Shown in pieces: positions 50,480 through 60,516 of a DNA stretch of 64,000 nt; the first letter of the stretch is position 1; each line of letters begins with the position of its first letter. Position numbers and translations under genes: made by a program. Under the pieces are notes generated by a model. It was not told where the DNA came from and made no database searches. It was given only the letters and a program-made list of their open reading frames with translations. The stretch comes from Rusavskia elegans (Eukaryota; Ascomycota; Lecanoromycetes; Teloschistales; Teloschistaceae), in assembly GCA_011316305.1 (NCBI GenBank), contig SAUG01000138.1, positions 96,062 to 160,061 on the forward strand, read 5' to 3'.

Positions 50480-50661
50480 TTTTATAACGAGGTTAAATAT
50501 AGATAATAATTAGGTTTATCGAGGTTAATTATTCTATAGAGGAAGCCTACGGGTATAAAAGATACGTATTAAAGCCGCTATCTAATCTAGTAAGCCGTAC
50601 TAAACCTAATCGGATAATTTATTATATACCTTTCGGCCTTATAAAAGCTTGCTCTATAACA
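50480..50661. repeat. Right LTR of D
   Basis: 182 bp, clearly the RIP-mutated counterpart of the left LTR (for example GAGGCCTGCGGGCAC has become GAAGCCTACGGGTAT). It ends CTATAACA. Confidence 0.75.
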
Positions 50662-51616
50662 ATAGTAAAAAAGAGATTTTTATTAAAGTTGAAATAGATT
50701 ACTCTAGCTATAATAAAGTAGTCGATAACTATAAAGATAGATATAATTATTATAGATATACTACCTTCTAGTTTAGTTTATAGCTATAGTTATTACGAGA
50801 ATATATACGTATATAAAAGCTTTTAGTAAATTCTAGTATTTATAAAGGTATAGTATTACAGAGTTTATATTACTAGTAAAAGAAAAAAAAGAAAAAGCGA
50901 TATCTGCGAGGTATATTTATCTATAAAAAATTCAATATTAGTTAAATTATCGGTAGAAAGATACGTTATTTTACTAAATAAATTTAAGTTAAAATTCTAT
51001 AGAATCGTTATTTCTATTAGTTAAACTAGAATATATATTCTATTACCGTATATTTAATACTAGTATACTAACGTTTAATTTATTTATCGAACCATTGGTT
51101 TATCGGGTATTAAAACCAAAATGAATTAACTAAATACTATTAATAAAAGTTTAAAAAAAGTCAAATCTTTTTAAGAAATTTTAATTTCTTCTACTAATAA
51201 TAATAGATAATTACTATTTCTATTAACTATATAAATTTCTATTTATACCGTAAAAAAGTAATACTATTTAAATAAAAATTAAAAATAAAAAATCAAAAAA
51301 TTTATATAGATATTCAATTTTTTAATATTATTAAAAATAAGATTTACGAATATAAAAAAATCCGTTAATTTTTTTATAAATAATTATTAAATAGACGATC
51401 GAAAAATTATAAAATAAAACTAGTAAATAAAATATCAATTGGTAAAGTAGTTATAAATGAAATAGAAAAGATAGTAATAAATAATACAATATATAACTAA
51501 AATATATTTAATAATATAGATTTAAATATTGTAAAATAATCAAATAAAACTACTATTTAGTATATATATTATTAAAATAAATAAATATATTTAGAAATTG
51601 AAACTATAATTACTAT

Positions 51617-51719
51617 TTAATTAATTTGTTTTAATTTTAATACCCGGTAAACCAGTGGTTCGATAAATAAATCAAGCGTTGGTATACCAATATTGAATAT
51701 ACGATAGTAGAACTTGTAC
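51617..51719. repeat. R950 end fragment, inverted
   Basis: About 100 bp matching the reverse complement of the R950 end (CCCGGTAAACCAGTGGTTCG, then CAAGCGTTGGTATACCAA). The remainder of the element is absent. Confidence 0.65.
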
Positions 51720-52029
51720 CCCAGTTCAGTTGATCTATAATTACTATATTTGACAGAAAATATATTTAAAAATAACGAAATAGTAACTAAATACGTTAAT
51801 TAATTAATACTATTCATTAAATGATCGTATTTTCTAGTTATTTTATAAATATTTTTTAGTAATTTCTATAATATTTTTTAATAACTATATAATATCTAGG
51901 AACTATAATTCTATTTATAATAAAACGGCAATATAAACTACAAATACTTTCTTTCTACGGTGGATATAATAGCTAATATTCGATTTTGAACAGCTATAAT
52001 ATAAATATGAAAAGGAATAGCCATTTGAT
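51720..52029. other. Transition from RIP-mutated to normal DNA
   Basis: AT content falls and CA/TG words reappear from about 51960. No feature is recognised up to 52029. Confidence 0.4.
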
Positions 52030-52764
52030 GGCCTCGAAGATTTGATGAGGATTTTCATAATGAGCCTCTGCGGAACATTCCGCACTTGCTCTATGCGGTC
52101 AAGCTCTTGCCCTATTAGATTTAGTGGCTGGTCTTGGCGACCACGACCGCCTTCTGTATTTTAATTCTCCATAGATTTCTATTCATTATCAATGAGAAAT
52201 TTGACCTGCCACACTGCTGCTCACATATAACAGCTTCGACGATGATCTTCTGGGAACCGGCATTCGATATCTTGGAACGCAACCGTGCGCTCCGAAGCTA
52301 TTTAGCACAATGATCCTTCAATGTGCGAATCGCCAAGGCTGTGAAAAGACATGTCGTCTCGGCTGTACATGTCCATGCATTATGATACACCTTTCATACG
52401 GAAATTTTCTACCCCGCGCTTGATTCTTGAAGCTTCTTTGGCAGGGACATCGATTTTGAGCTGTACAAAGTATCCTTCCGTTGTATACTGGCGGCTTGAA
52501 ATATTAGACTTCTTTGATGGCGTGATTCATTATCAGCTAGTCCCTCTAGGCGATCATATAGGGAAACATGGATTCATTCAGATACGTTCTCGCAAAGTTG
52601 CTGAATAATTTGTGTATAATTGTGTTGAACAATTATATAGAGTTGATATGATAACCAAATCAGACCATTAGAGCAACTTCTCAAAATCAACCAAAGTCAT
52701 AGAACCGTGCTATTCCAGAATCCCGCTACCCTCCATTACCTACCCCACTCACATCTCGCCGCTA

Positions 52765-53251
52765 TCAAGAGTAGCAAATTGGAGTAAGATCCTCCGGCTT
52801 ATCAAAGCAGCACCATCGATACGCTTTTTTCACGCAGGGTCGACAGGTCCCCACTCTTGGATTCCATACAGGTGATGTTATCCAGCACGTGTGGTCGGGG
52901 CTGCAGCACGCTGAGCATCCAGGATCCGTGCAGCAGTAATCTTGGTTCGCTTGGCATTGCGCATGGACTGGAGAGAGGCTTTGGGTTAGCTTGGGTAGAG
53001 AGATCAAGGATGGATAAATCGGTGGAGGTGGTAACAAGGGAGGAAAAGCTCCTCAAGATAACGGACTGACCATCACCTGACTGATGAACAAGGCCTGCCA
53101 ATGACCCTTTATGCTGGACAGGAGACTGCTCTATTCCGTTATCATTTGAAGTGTGGATCACTAGGTCCAGTGGCTTCGGCCCTGGTGCACCATTGGTGAG
53201 CGAGTTGAAAAGCACGGCTAGCGTGAAGAGGAGACGATTGGTCATCTTCAT
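52765..53251 (-). CDS. Small secreted cysteine-rich protein (effector-like), two exons
   Basis: Predicted 127-residue secreted protein. Exon 1 is 53251-53071. The intron is 53070-52968 (103 nt): donor GTCAGT, a GCTAAC branch site 17 nt before a CTCTCTCCAG acceptor. Exon 2 is 52967-52765, ending TGA. An alternative donor GTGATG at 53076 keeps frame and removes two residues. I chose the ATG at 53251 because a signal peptide follows at once (MKMTNRLLFTLAVLFNSLTNG, cleavage near residue 21-23). An in-frame ATG at 53296 would bury it behind a proline-rich extension. Residues 22-60 are a cysteine-free spacer; all 12 cysteines lie in residues 65-125, with CC pairs at 72-73, 81-82 and 113-114. An even cysteine number fits disulfide bonding. 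Isolation in RIP-mutated DNA is typical of fungal effectors. No homologue is recognised, and the role is inferred. Confidence 0.65.
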
Positions 53252-53370
53252 GTCCGTGATGCTGTAAGGTAATGGATTGGGTAGGACAGGTGGCAATGAA
53301 GCAAATTTTGTAAAGTAACGTCGATGTGCTAGGTTGGGTTGAGGACTTGGGAAGAAGTAGAAATAGAATT

Positions 53371-53394
53371 ATCAAAGAGAGAGAGCATAAATAC
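53371..53394 (-). promoter_or_regulatory. Putative core promoter of the secreted-protein gene
   Basis: On the minus strand, GTATTTATGC (53394-53385) is TATA-like. A CT-rich run (CTCTCTCTCTTTGAT) follows directly, as is common just upstream of fungal transcription starts. The distance to the chosen ATG is about 135 nt. The ATG context GAC-ATG has a purine at -3. Position and composition only. Confidence 0.3.
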
Positions 53395-53637
53395 AGAACC
53401 GTGAAGTTGATTTTCCATGTCATCGGACACATATGCGGGTCAACGTCAGTCTTGCATATACCTGAACATGTTATCGTACGTCCCCGCACTCAGGTTACGC
53501 TTTCCCTGTCTTCCACTCTTTGCATTAAGCCGAGCAAATTAATAGATGCAGCGAGAGAAGTAGAAAAGGGAGGGACTGCTCCATGCACTCCAAAGCACAA
53601 ACCCACATCGCGAGTGACTGCACCCCGCACATATTCT

Positions 53638-54160
53638 TCATGCATGAAGGAGATACATTGGGAGCGGGGTATAATTTTTGCATGAAGGAAGAAAATCGTA
53701 AATTGAGTATAAGATCGTACGGTTGTTCGTGATGCCAATGCTCTGGTACTGTGAGTCAGCCAACGCTCATGTGTGGACCGGAGAAAGCACTGCCAATTCA
53801 TCAGGCGTATATGCTTTGTGAACTAGACACCATCCGACAGAGCAAGCGCTGATGACCTTGCCTACTTACCAAAAGAGAATCATACATGCACATGCACATG
53901 CTCATGTACCTCACCAAACCCGTGAACAAGCTGCGATCCCGACAGGCATGCAACAAGTCATGCTGGAGGAACGTATAGGATGAAGGGCCGAAGATATCTA
54001 GCAGCTCGAAGAGACGATCTTTTCCCGCGAGAATCTCTTGTGAGGCAATGACTCGCAAATTTTTCGGAGCTAGACCCAAAATGGTCGCACATCGATTGGA
54101 TGGGCTGGGTTGGCAGACTTGATCCGTCTCTTTCGTTCTCGCAACCTTAGCTGCACACAC
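53638..54160 (-). CDS. Tentative two-exon gene, unknown function
   Basis: I do not recognise the product. Exon 1 (54160-53870) is open for 97 codons from an ATG, with a plausible hydrophobic-charged stretch read as EILAGKDRLFELLDIFGPSS around residues 42-61. It ends at a consensus donor GTAAGT (53869). A CTGAC branch site and TCACAG acceptor end a 121-nt intron at 53749. Exon 2 (53748-53638) adds 36 codons to a TGA, giving 133 residues. The good splice signals are the main support. Against it: no known domain, a repetitive Met-Cys-Met-Cys stretch before the donor, and an overlapping 103-codon frame (53490-53801) that would change the ending. No signal peptide or membrane segment is evident. 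Confidence 0.3.
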
Positions 54161-54779
54161 ATATCAAATAATCCTTCTTCGAATTCGCTTTGCTCTCTTT
54201 TCACTCTGCAACAATGCAGAATGCAGAGAAACCGGAATTTACCCGCCCAGCTTTTCGTGGAGAACATTCGGATTTCTTCGGCATGCTAAAAATTGTCTCA
54301 TGCATACGCCATTTCATCATGATCATAACCACTCCACAAAATCAAGGTAGAGTTTTCAATCGCACCATACGCAAGGATTCCAAGTTCCATCCACCATTGT
54401 ACGACGATGTCCACGCCAGGCAAAGAAGTTGATGCTCGTACATCCGCTTTGTTGCTCGATGCGGAGCAGCTTGGCTATAGTACTATATCAGAGGGGACAT
54501 GGGAGTCTTACCTCTATGACCGCAATAATTATATCCCAGCGGATCCTATAATTATCACTGAAGAACTCTTAACGACACAGCTTGCTGTAATCTTGAAAAA
54601 CACGTATCTGAGTATTATACTTGCCGCTTTTAATAATACTATAGCCGCGATTTTATCCGTTTCTATTTCGATATCCTATATTTTATTTACTCTATTAATT
54701 TAGCTAACTTCTATCTATTATATCGCTGAATTCGTTTTATAGCCGCTAGCCGAAAAACTAATAGATATCTACAATTATC

Positions 54780-55190
54780 TATTACGTCCACGATTCTATA
54801 GAGGCACGTTAGAAAATTAGCCAGGTAAACGAGCCTAATTATCTATAGCCGCCTATAGCCGCTATAGCCGACCCCTATAATAGAACTTTTTAACGAACGG
54901 ATACCTATTAATACTATCGGCTATTTTTATAAATATATCGCTCTTTTATTTCTAATAAATAGCTTCTCTCGTTAGTTATAAATATAATTATTAAATACGT
55001 CTCTACTATTTTTTATTAATTACTTCTATAATATAGACGCGTTATAATATTATAACTATATCTTTATAGCTACGCGGGATTAGTTATAATAACCTATATT
55101 AGGATTCCTTTATTATTCGATAGTTCGGACTATATTTATAGCTATAGCTAGACTCGAGCGTAACGCCTTTTGATATATAGGGATATTATA
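54780..55190 (+). repeat. 5' LTR of C (A-type)
   Basis: 411 bp, TATTACGTC...GATATTATA. The triple TATAGCCG motif lies about 60 bp inside (about 54843-54870), placing it in U3. It is followed by TTTTAATAATTCTAG, the same primer-site start as in the gag-only elements. Confidence 0.8.
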
Positions 55191-58100
55191 TTTTAATAAT
55201 TCTAGAAGATAAATAAAGATCGGATTTTTATCTAGCTAATATTATTCGGATAATCTATAGAAACTTTAGTTAATTTAAAAGCTATTTAAAATATTATATC
55301 GGAAAAATATATAAGAAAATTTAATATCCTTTTAATTAAAAAAAAAAGGAACTTTATTTTATAGAAACTATTAATAAAATAGAGTTCGTTAAAGTTAAAT
55401 ATTAAATGAAACCTCTATAGATAAAAAGTAATCGATATAAAAAAAAGATTATTTTCGATATTATAAAATTATAAAGGGATATCTATTTAGATATCCTTTA
55501 GTTTAGATTATAGAATCTATAGATCGTTTAAAAAACGATATAGGTAAAAATAAAAAACTACCTATTTAGTATATTTAAAAGGCTAGCCGAAATAAAAAAG
55601 GTTTATAATATCTTTACTCGAAAATAGTAGGTTAAAAAGGAAATAGCTATTATAGATAAAATTCTATAATTATTTAAAGATTTCTAGAATATATTAAAGA
55701 AACTAGAAGAAAAATTACCTTTACTAATTTATATCTAGAGAGATGATAAATTTATTATTATAGAAACGAATAAATTAAAGGCTATATCGATTTATAGATT
55801 AAATAATAAATAATCGAAAGTACTATAAAAGTATATTAACTATAATTTTAAACGAGAATATATACGGTATTCTAAATTAAAAATAGAACAACTAGTAATA
55901 TTTATTTTAAAAAAAAATAGGAATTTCCGATTTTATTTTAATTTTAAACGACTAAATATAGTAATATAAAAAGATAAATATTTCCTACTTTTTCTAATAG
56001 ATTTTTGAAGTAGAATCGAAAGAGCTAAATAGTTTATTAAACTCGATTTAAAAGATATATTTAATTTACTAAAAATTAAAAAAAGGGATAAATTAAAATT
56101 AGTATATAAAATAAAATACGGATTATTTAAATATTTAGTAATACCTTTTATATTAATAAACGCCCTCGTGATTCTATAAAAAATAGTTAAAAAAAGTATT
56201 ATACGACTATTTAGAAATCTTTTTTATAGTCTATATAGATAATATACTAATTTTATTAAAAATAAAAGAAAAATATAACCGATATATTTATAAATTATTA
56301 TAAAAGTTCCGGGAATATAATTTTAGAGTAAAAAAAAAATTAGAATTTTTTAAAAAAGAAATTATATTTTTAGAATATATAATCAGACTAGGAAGTATCG
56401 CTATAGAAACTAATAAACTCTAAGTAATAAAAAAATAGCCGGTATTAAAAAATAAAAAAGATATCTAAAATTTTTTAGAATTTACTAGGTTTTATTAAAA
56501 TATAACCGGAAGATATATAAAAAAGACCGTTTCTTTAATAGATTTTCTATAAAACGATAAAATATTCTAGTAGATACGAATAGAAAATAAAGTATTTAAA
56601 AGATTTAAATAAAGCTTTATAAACGAAGAAGCTTTAAATATATTCGACCCGGATAAATAAATTATATTTATTATAGATATATCGGATAGAACCTTAGAAT
56701 TATATATAGTATAAAAGAGAAAACCACTAGATTACTATTCGAGGAAGTTAATACTAGCGGAAGATAATTATATAATAATAGATAAAGAACTATCAGCTAT
56801 TATTATAAACTTTATATATTAGAAAGTATATATATTGGGAACAGCAAAAAAGGTAATAATCTATACTAATTATCAAAATCTTTTATTACTACTATTAGAT
56901 AAAAAACTTAATTAAAAATAAATAAGATAGTCAGAAGAAATTATTTACTATAATTTCGAAATATAATATATTAAAGATATAGATAATATAGTTTTAAATA
57001 CTTTAAACCGAAAAGCGAACTATAAAGCTATAGAAAAAACGACTAGATTACTTTTTAAAAAAAACGGAAAAGTACTAGAAAGAGTAGAAGTATTAAAGGA
57101 AATAACTAATATTATCCGATACGAGTATAATTTTAAAATGGCCGGATATTAGGATATAACTAAAATATTAAAAAAAACTAAAAAAAAACTAATATACTAA
57201 TATTTAAAAAATATATTAAAAAATATATAAAAAACTACCCTAAATATTTATTATTAAAAAAAAGTAAATAAAGACCTATTAGTAATCTTAAATCTATATA
57301 ATCGCCGGAACAGCTTTACTAATAGATAGCGATAGACTTTATTATAGAATTTCTAGAGTCTATCGACCCTTATATATAAATATAATATAATATAATAGTA
57401 ATAATTATAGACGGATTTATAAAATATATAAGATTTATACTTTATAAAATAATAATAACGGCGGAATAGCTGGTATTTTTATTATTAAAAACGGGTTTTT
57501 ACGAAAATAGTATCTCTTAAAAAATTATATTAGACCGGGATAAAATTTTTACTTTAAACTTTATAAAAGGATTGATATAAATAGTAGAAACTAAAAAGGC
57601 GATATCGATATTATTCTACCCGTAGATTAATAAATAGATAGAAAGAATAAATTAAATACTAGAATTTTATTTATAAATATACTATTTAGAGGAAGAAAAA
57701 AACTAGATCTAGTTTCTCTCGACCGTCCAGATAGTAATTAATTTATTATATAACGAAAATATTAGAATAATACCGGACGAGCTCCTATACAGAAAGAAGT
57801 TAAAATATAAAGTTATAGTTAAAATAAATAACCCGGTAGTATAAATATTTATTAATAGAATATAAGAAAATTAGGATAAAGCTAAAATAAGAATCTAAAA
57901 AACTAAAGAAAAGATAAAGTAGAAAATAGATAAATTAAAGAAATACTATAATATTAAAAAAGAAGATAAAGTACTTTTATTTATAAAAAACTTTACTAAT
58001 AAAAAACTAGATAGGCTATATATTAGAGTTTTCGAAATATAAAATATTAAAGAAATAATAGTATATTTTAAATTTTCGGTAATAGGAATATTCCCGAAAT

Positions 58101-58339
58101 TCTATATAAAATTCCTTAAAAAAGCGCTAGAAAAGGTACTATTAATAAAAGATTAATACTACTAAAGAAGAAAAGAATATAAAATTAAAAAAATTATAGA
58201 TAAAAAGAAAGAAATAGATAAATTTTTAATTAAATAGATAGAATTCCCTAACGAAGAAAATATATAGAAATTAAGAAAATATTTTAGAAAAGTTTAGGAA
58301 ACTTTAAAGAACTTTAGAAAAGCGTTATAAAAAGAGCTA
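55191..58339 (+). pseudogene. Pol polyprotein of C (protease end, RT, RNase H, integrase), mutated
   Basis: Ty3/gypsy pol, readable through stops. The end of protease lies near 55470-55530 (LDILWFRLWNLWI-like block). The RT begins about 55880. A KLDLKDIF block near 56045 carries the first catalytic Asp, and the YxDD box reads YIDN at 56232-56243 (Asp to Asn by RIP). RNase H lies around 56640-57000. The integrase core is near 57325-57620, with a DFI...ESID block and a second Asp in a VDGF-like block; a VSDRD-type block and NQILE-type tail follow. A purine-rich run (AAAAAGAGC) precedes the 3' LTR. About 280 bp separate the 5' LTR from the first protease sequence, so gag and most of protease are absent. 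Non-functional. Confidence 0.75.
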
Positions 58340-58751
58340 TATTATATTTATAACTCTATAGGAATATACTAGGAGATTAGCTAGATAAACGAACCTAATT
58401 ATCTATAGCCGCCTATAGCCGCTATAGCCGACGCCTATAATAGGGCCTTTTAATAGACGACTATCTATCGGTACTATCGGCTACTCTTATTATATATTTC
58501 GCTCTTTTATTTCTATTAGATAGTTTCTTATATTAGTTATTAATATAATTATTAAATACGTTTCTACTATTTTTTATTAATTTTCTCTATAATATAGACG
58601 CTTTATAATATCGTAACCGTACTTTCGTAGCTGCGCGAGATTAGTTATAATAATCTATACTAGGATTCCTTTACTATTCGGTAGTTCGGACTATATCTAT
58701 AGCTGTAGCTAGGCTCGAACGTAACGTCCTTTGACGTACAAGAACGTTATA
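58340..58751 (+). repeat. 3' LTR of C (A-type)
   Basis: 412 bp, pairing with 54780-55190 and ending AACGTTATA. Confidence 0.8.
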
Positions 58752-58896
58752 TTATCGAACGGACTTTATATTCTATAACGTTTTCTCTTACGCCGATTAT
58801 TTAATTTACGGTTTTATTAAATCCGAGTCTATTATCATATTCGAAAAGATTATTACTAGTATAGAAAACGGCGGGTTTAACGCTATTCTATTATAT

Positions 58897-59030
58897 TAAA
58901 TTGATCGTCGAATCGGATTTCGAATCTAGATTAACTAATCCGACCCGATTCGAATTAGATCGGATTTTTTTATCGTTTACTCCGATTCGAATCTAGATCG
59001 GGATTAGATACCCAGATTTAATCTATTAAA
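58897..59030. repeat. H-family left end (H8)
   Basis: Starts TAAATTGATCGTCG, a RIP form of the H terminus, and continues with GGTCGG-type blocks. It truncates the MFS remnant. The right end was not located, and the sequence to about 59550 shows nothing else. Confidence 0.45.
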
Positions 59031-59550
59031 ATACTAATATTAAATATAAAAATATAATTCTAGTGTTGAAATCTAATATTTTTTCTATATTATATTATTT
59101 ATAAATCTCTATTTTTTATTAACGATATATTAAAGCCTTTAGATATTTCTAATATTAATATATACAATTAACTATTTATAATTAAATAGTTAATACTATT
59201 TGTATTATTATTTAGTATCTATATATCTTTTTTATCTTTTTATATAACTATTTTAAAAATATAATATAAAATATCTGATATTAATATCGATTTTTATCTT
59301 TTTATTTTCTAGACCGATACGTCTAGCGAGAGCTTTTCTACTAGTTTTCTATTAAATAATATCTATTTTAGTCAATTTATAAACCAGTTTCTAAATCGAT
59401 TTATAAACGGATTTTTAGTTAAATTAAATTATTTATATAAAAAATAATAATAGACTATTAAGATTATAGTAAACAAAATTTAAAATAACTATTTAAAACT
59501 AGAGTTTTAGAATAATAATAAGTTTATTTAATAGAATATAGATTATTATT

Positions 59551-60516
59551 TTCTCTTGGAAAGTTTCTATCTGGAATTATATCAAGTTGTTATATATATA
59601 TATATATATATATATATTATCAATATTATATACGGTAACGACTATTATATTTACTTATAAAGAGATTTTTATAGCTAAAAATATATTCGTTAGATAAAAT
59701 TTATAGCGTAGTTAATTACATTTATTTAATTAATTTTCTATTTATTTATAGTTATAAATCTTCTACTATTCTTTCTTTAACGTTATAAATAATTATAAGT
59801 ATTTAATATTTCCGCTATATCTATCTACTATATAACGAAATAATTATTATTAGTTATTATATTAATAGTATTTATTATATAATCTATATCTAAATTTTCT
59901 ATTGAACTATTTAAATACTCTTTCGCCTGATTAGTTTCGAAAGGATTACTAGATAGTACGCTAGCTACTATAGCTAGAATTTTTACCCGGTCGATTAGAT
60001 TAAAAGGAAATAGAAAAGTCGGATAGTATATTTTAAAAATAGTAAAAAAAAAATTTAGATTAAAATCGAAATAGATTATTCCAGCTATAATAAAATATTC
60101 GACGACCGTATAGATAGATATAACTATTATAGATATAGATACTATCGTCTGGTTTAGCTTGCAGCTATAGCTGTTACAGAAATATATACGTACGTAAAGG
60201 CTTTTAGTAAATTATAGTATTTACGAAGGATATTACAGAACTTAAATTACTAGTAAAAAAAAAAAGAAAAAAAAGAAGCGATAATTGCGATATATATTTA
60301 TCTATAAAAATTTCTATGTTAATTAGATTATCGGTAGAAGAATACGTTATATTACTAAATAAATTATAATTAAAAATTCTATAGAACCGTTATTTACGTT
60401 AACTAAACTAGAATATAAATTTTACTATCGAAGATTTAGTACTAGTATACATACTTTTAATTTGTTTATCGAACTATTGATTTATCGGATACTAAAATTA
60501 AAACGATTTAATTAAA
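59551..60516. mobile_element. R950-5
   Basis: About 965 bp matching R950-2 throughout, with a 31-bp (AT)n run near 59588-59618. The flanks share a short GATTATT word, so the duplication is uncertain and the ends are approximate. Confidence 0.6.

Larger units (their letters stand above)
47452..50661. mobile_element. LTR retrotransposon D with 182-bp LTRs
   Basis: 3210 bp with an exact 5-bp target duplication ATAGT (47447-47451 and 50662-50666). Both LTRs are 182 bp with TGTTAT...ATAACA-type ends. The interior is 2846 bp. It is coding-like in parts (for example plus strand 49560-50400) but I could not identify gag or pol motifs, so superfamily and strand are open. The left LTR is the least mutated sequence for several kb. 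Confidence 0.7.
43118..51133. mobile_element. R950-4, split by solo LTR X (with A3) and by element D
   Basis: Three pieces, 43118-43578, 47423-47451 and 50667-51133, together total about 957 bp, the R950 length, and match other copies in order. This shows that X (43579-47417) and D (47452-50661) inserted separately into one R950 copy. Confidence 0.65.
52030..54610. other. Island of non-RIP base composition
   Basis: About 2.6 kb with balanced bases and normal CA and TG frequency, bounded on both sides by RIP-mutated sequence. It contains the secreted-protein gene, a tentative second gene and the 5' end of the MFS gene. Between 52030 and 52740 I found no convincing gene. An 85-codon plus-strand ATG frame (52351-52608) and short minus-strand frames (for example about 52374-52510, with no Met) are open but lack recognisable features. 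Confidence 0.75.
54780..58751 (+). mobile_element. Pol-only LTR retrotransposon C (A-type LTRs)
   Basis: 3972 bp with exact 5-bp target duplications TTATC (54775-54779 and 58752-58756). LTRs are 54780-55190 and 58340-58751. The interior is 3149 bp and holds pol in plus orientation, with no gag. Its LTRs match the gag-only elements A1-A3 along their length, including the CGGCTATA-type repeats (TATAGCCGC on this strand). Confidence 0.85.
54407..58896 (+). pseudogene. DHA2-type MFS transporter, 5' part, split by retrotransposon C
   Basis: Starts at ATG 54407 (A at -3) and is intact for about 65 codons. It then passes into RIP-mutated sequence with in-frame TAG at 54701 and 54740, both explicable as CAG. 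The frame runs to 54779, is broken by C, and resumes in frame at 58757 with the target duplication counted once, as far as 58896, where an H-family end begins. Readable family features: LAAFNNTIAAIL at residues 72-83 (first membrane helix, DHA2 motif with Asp now Asn); PLAEKLIDIYNYR just before C (loop 2-3 motif, GKL-DxxGRR type, with Gly lost); and ENGGFNAI near 58885 (helix-4 GGGG motif). The family normally has 14 helices and about 550 residues, so only about a third remains. It is non-functional. The substrate cannot be inferred. Confidence 0.65.

Noticed and set aside
52351..52608. 85-codon ATG frame on the plus strand in the island
   Set aside because: Normal base composition but no domain, signal peptide, splice signals or promoter that I could see. 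It is kept only as a note in the island entry.
52857..53069. 70-codon plus-strand frame
   Set aside because: Antisense shadow of the secreted-protein gene.
52802..53296. 164-codon unspliced minus-strand frame
   Set aside because: It reads through the intron of the secreted-protein gene and loses the cysteine domain; the spliced model explains both frames.
53326..53685. 119-codon plus-strand frame
   Set aside because: It overlaps the promoter and 5' UTR of the secreted-protein gene on the other strand and shows no recognisable features.
54190..54432. 80-codon plus-strand frame
   Set aside because: It overlaps the MFS start in another frame; the region reads as upstream sequence of that gene.
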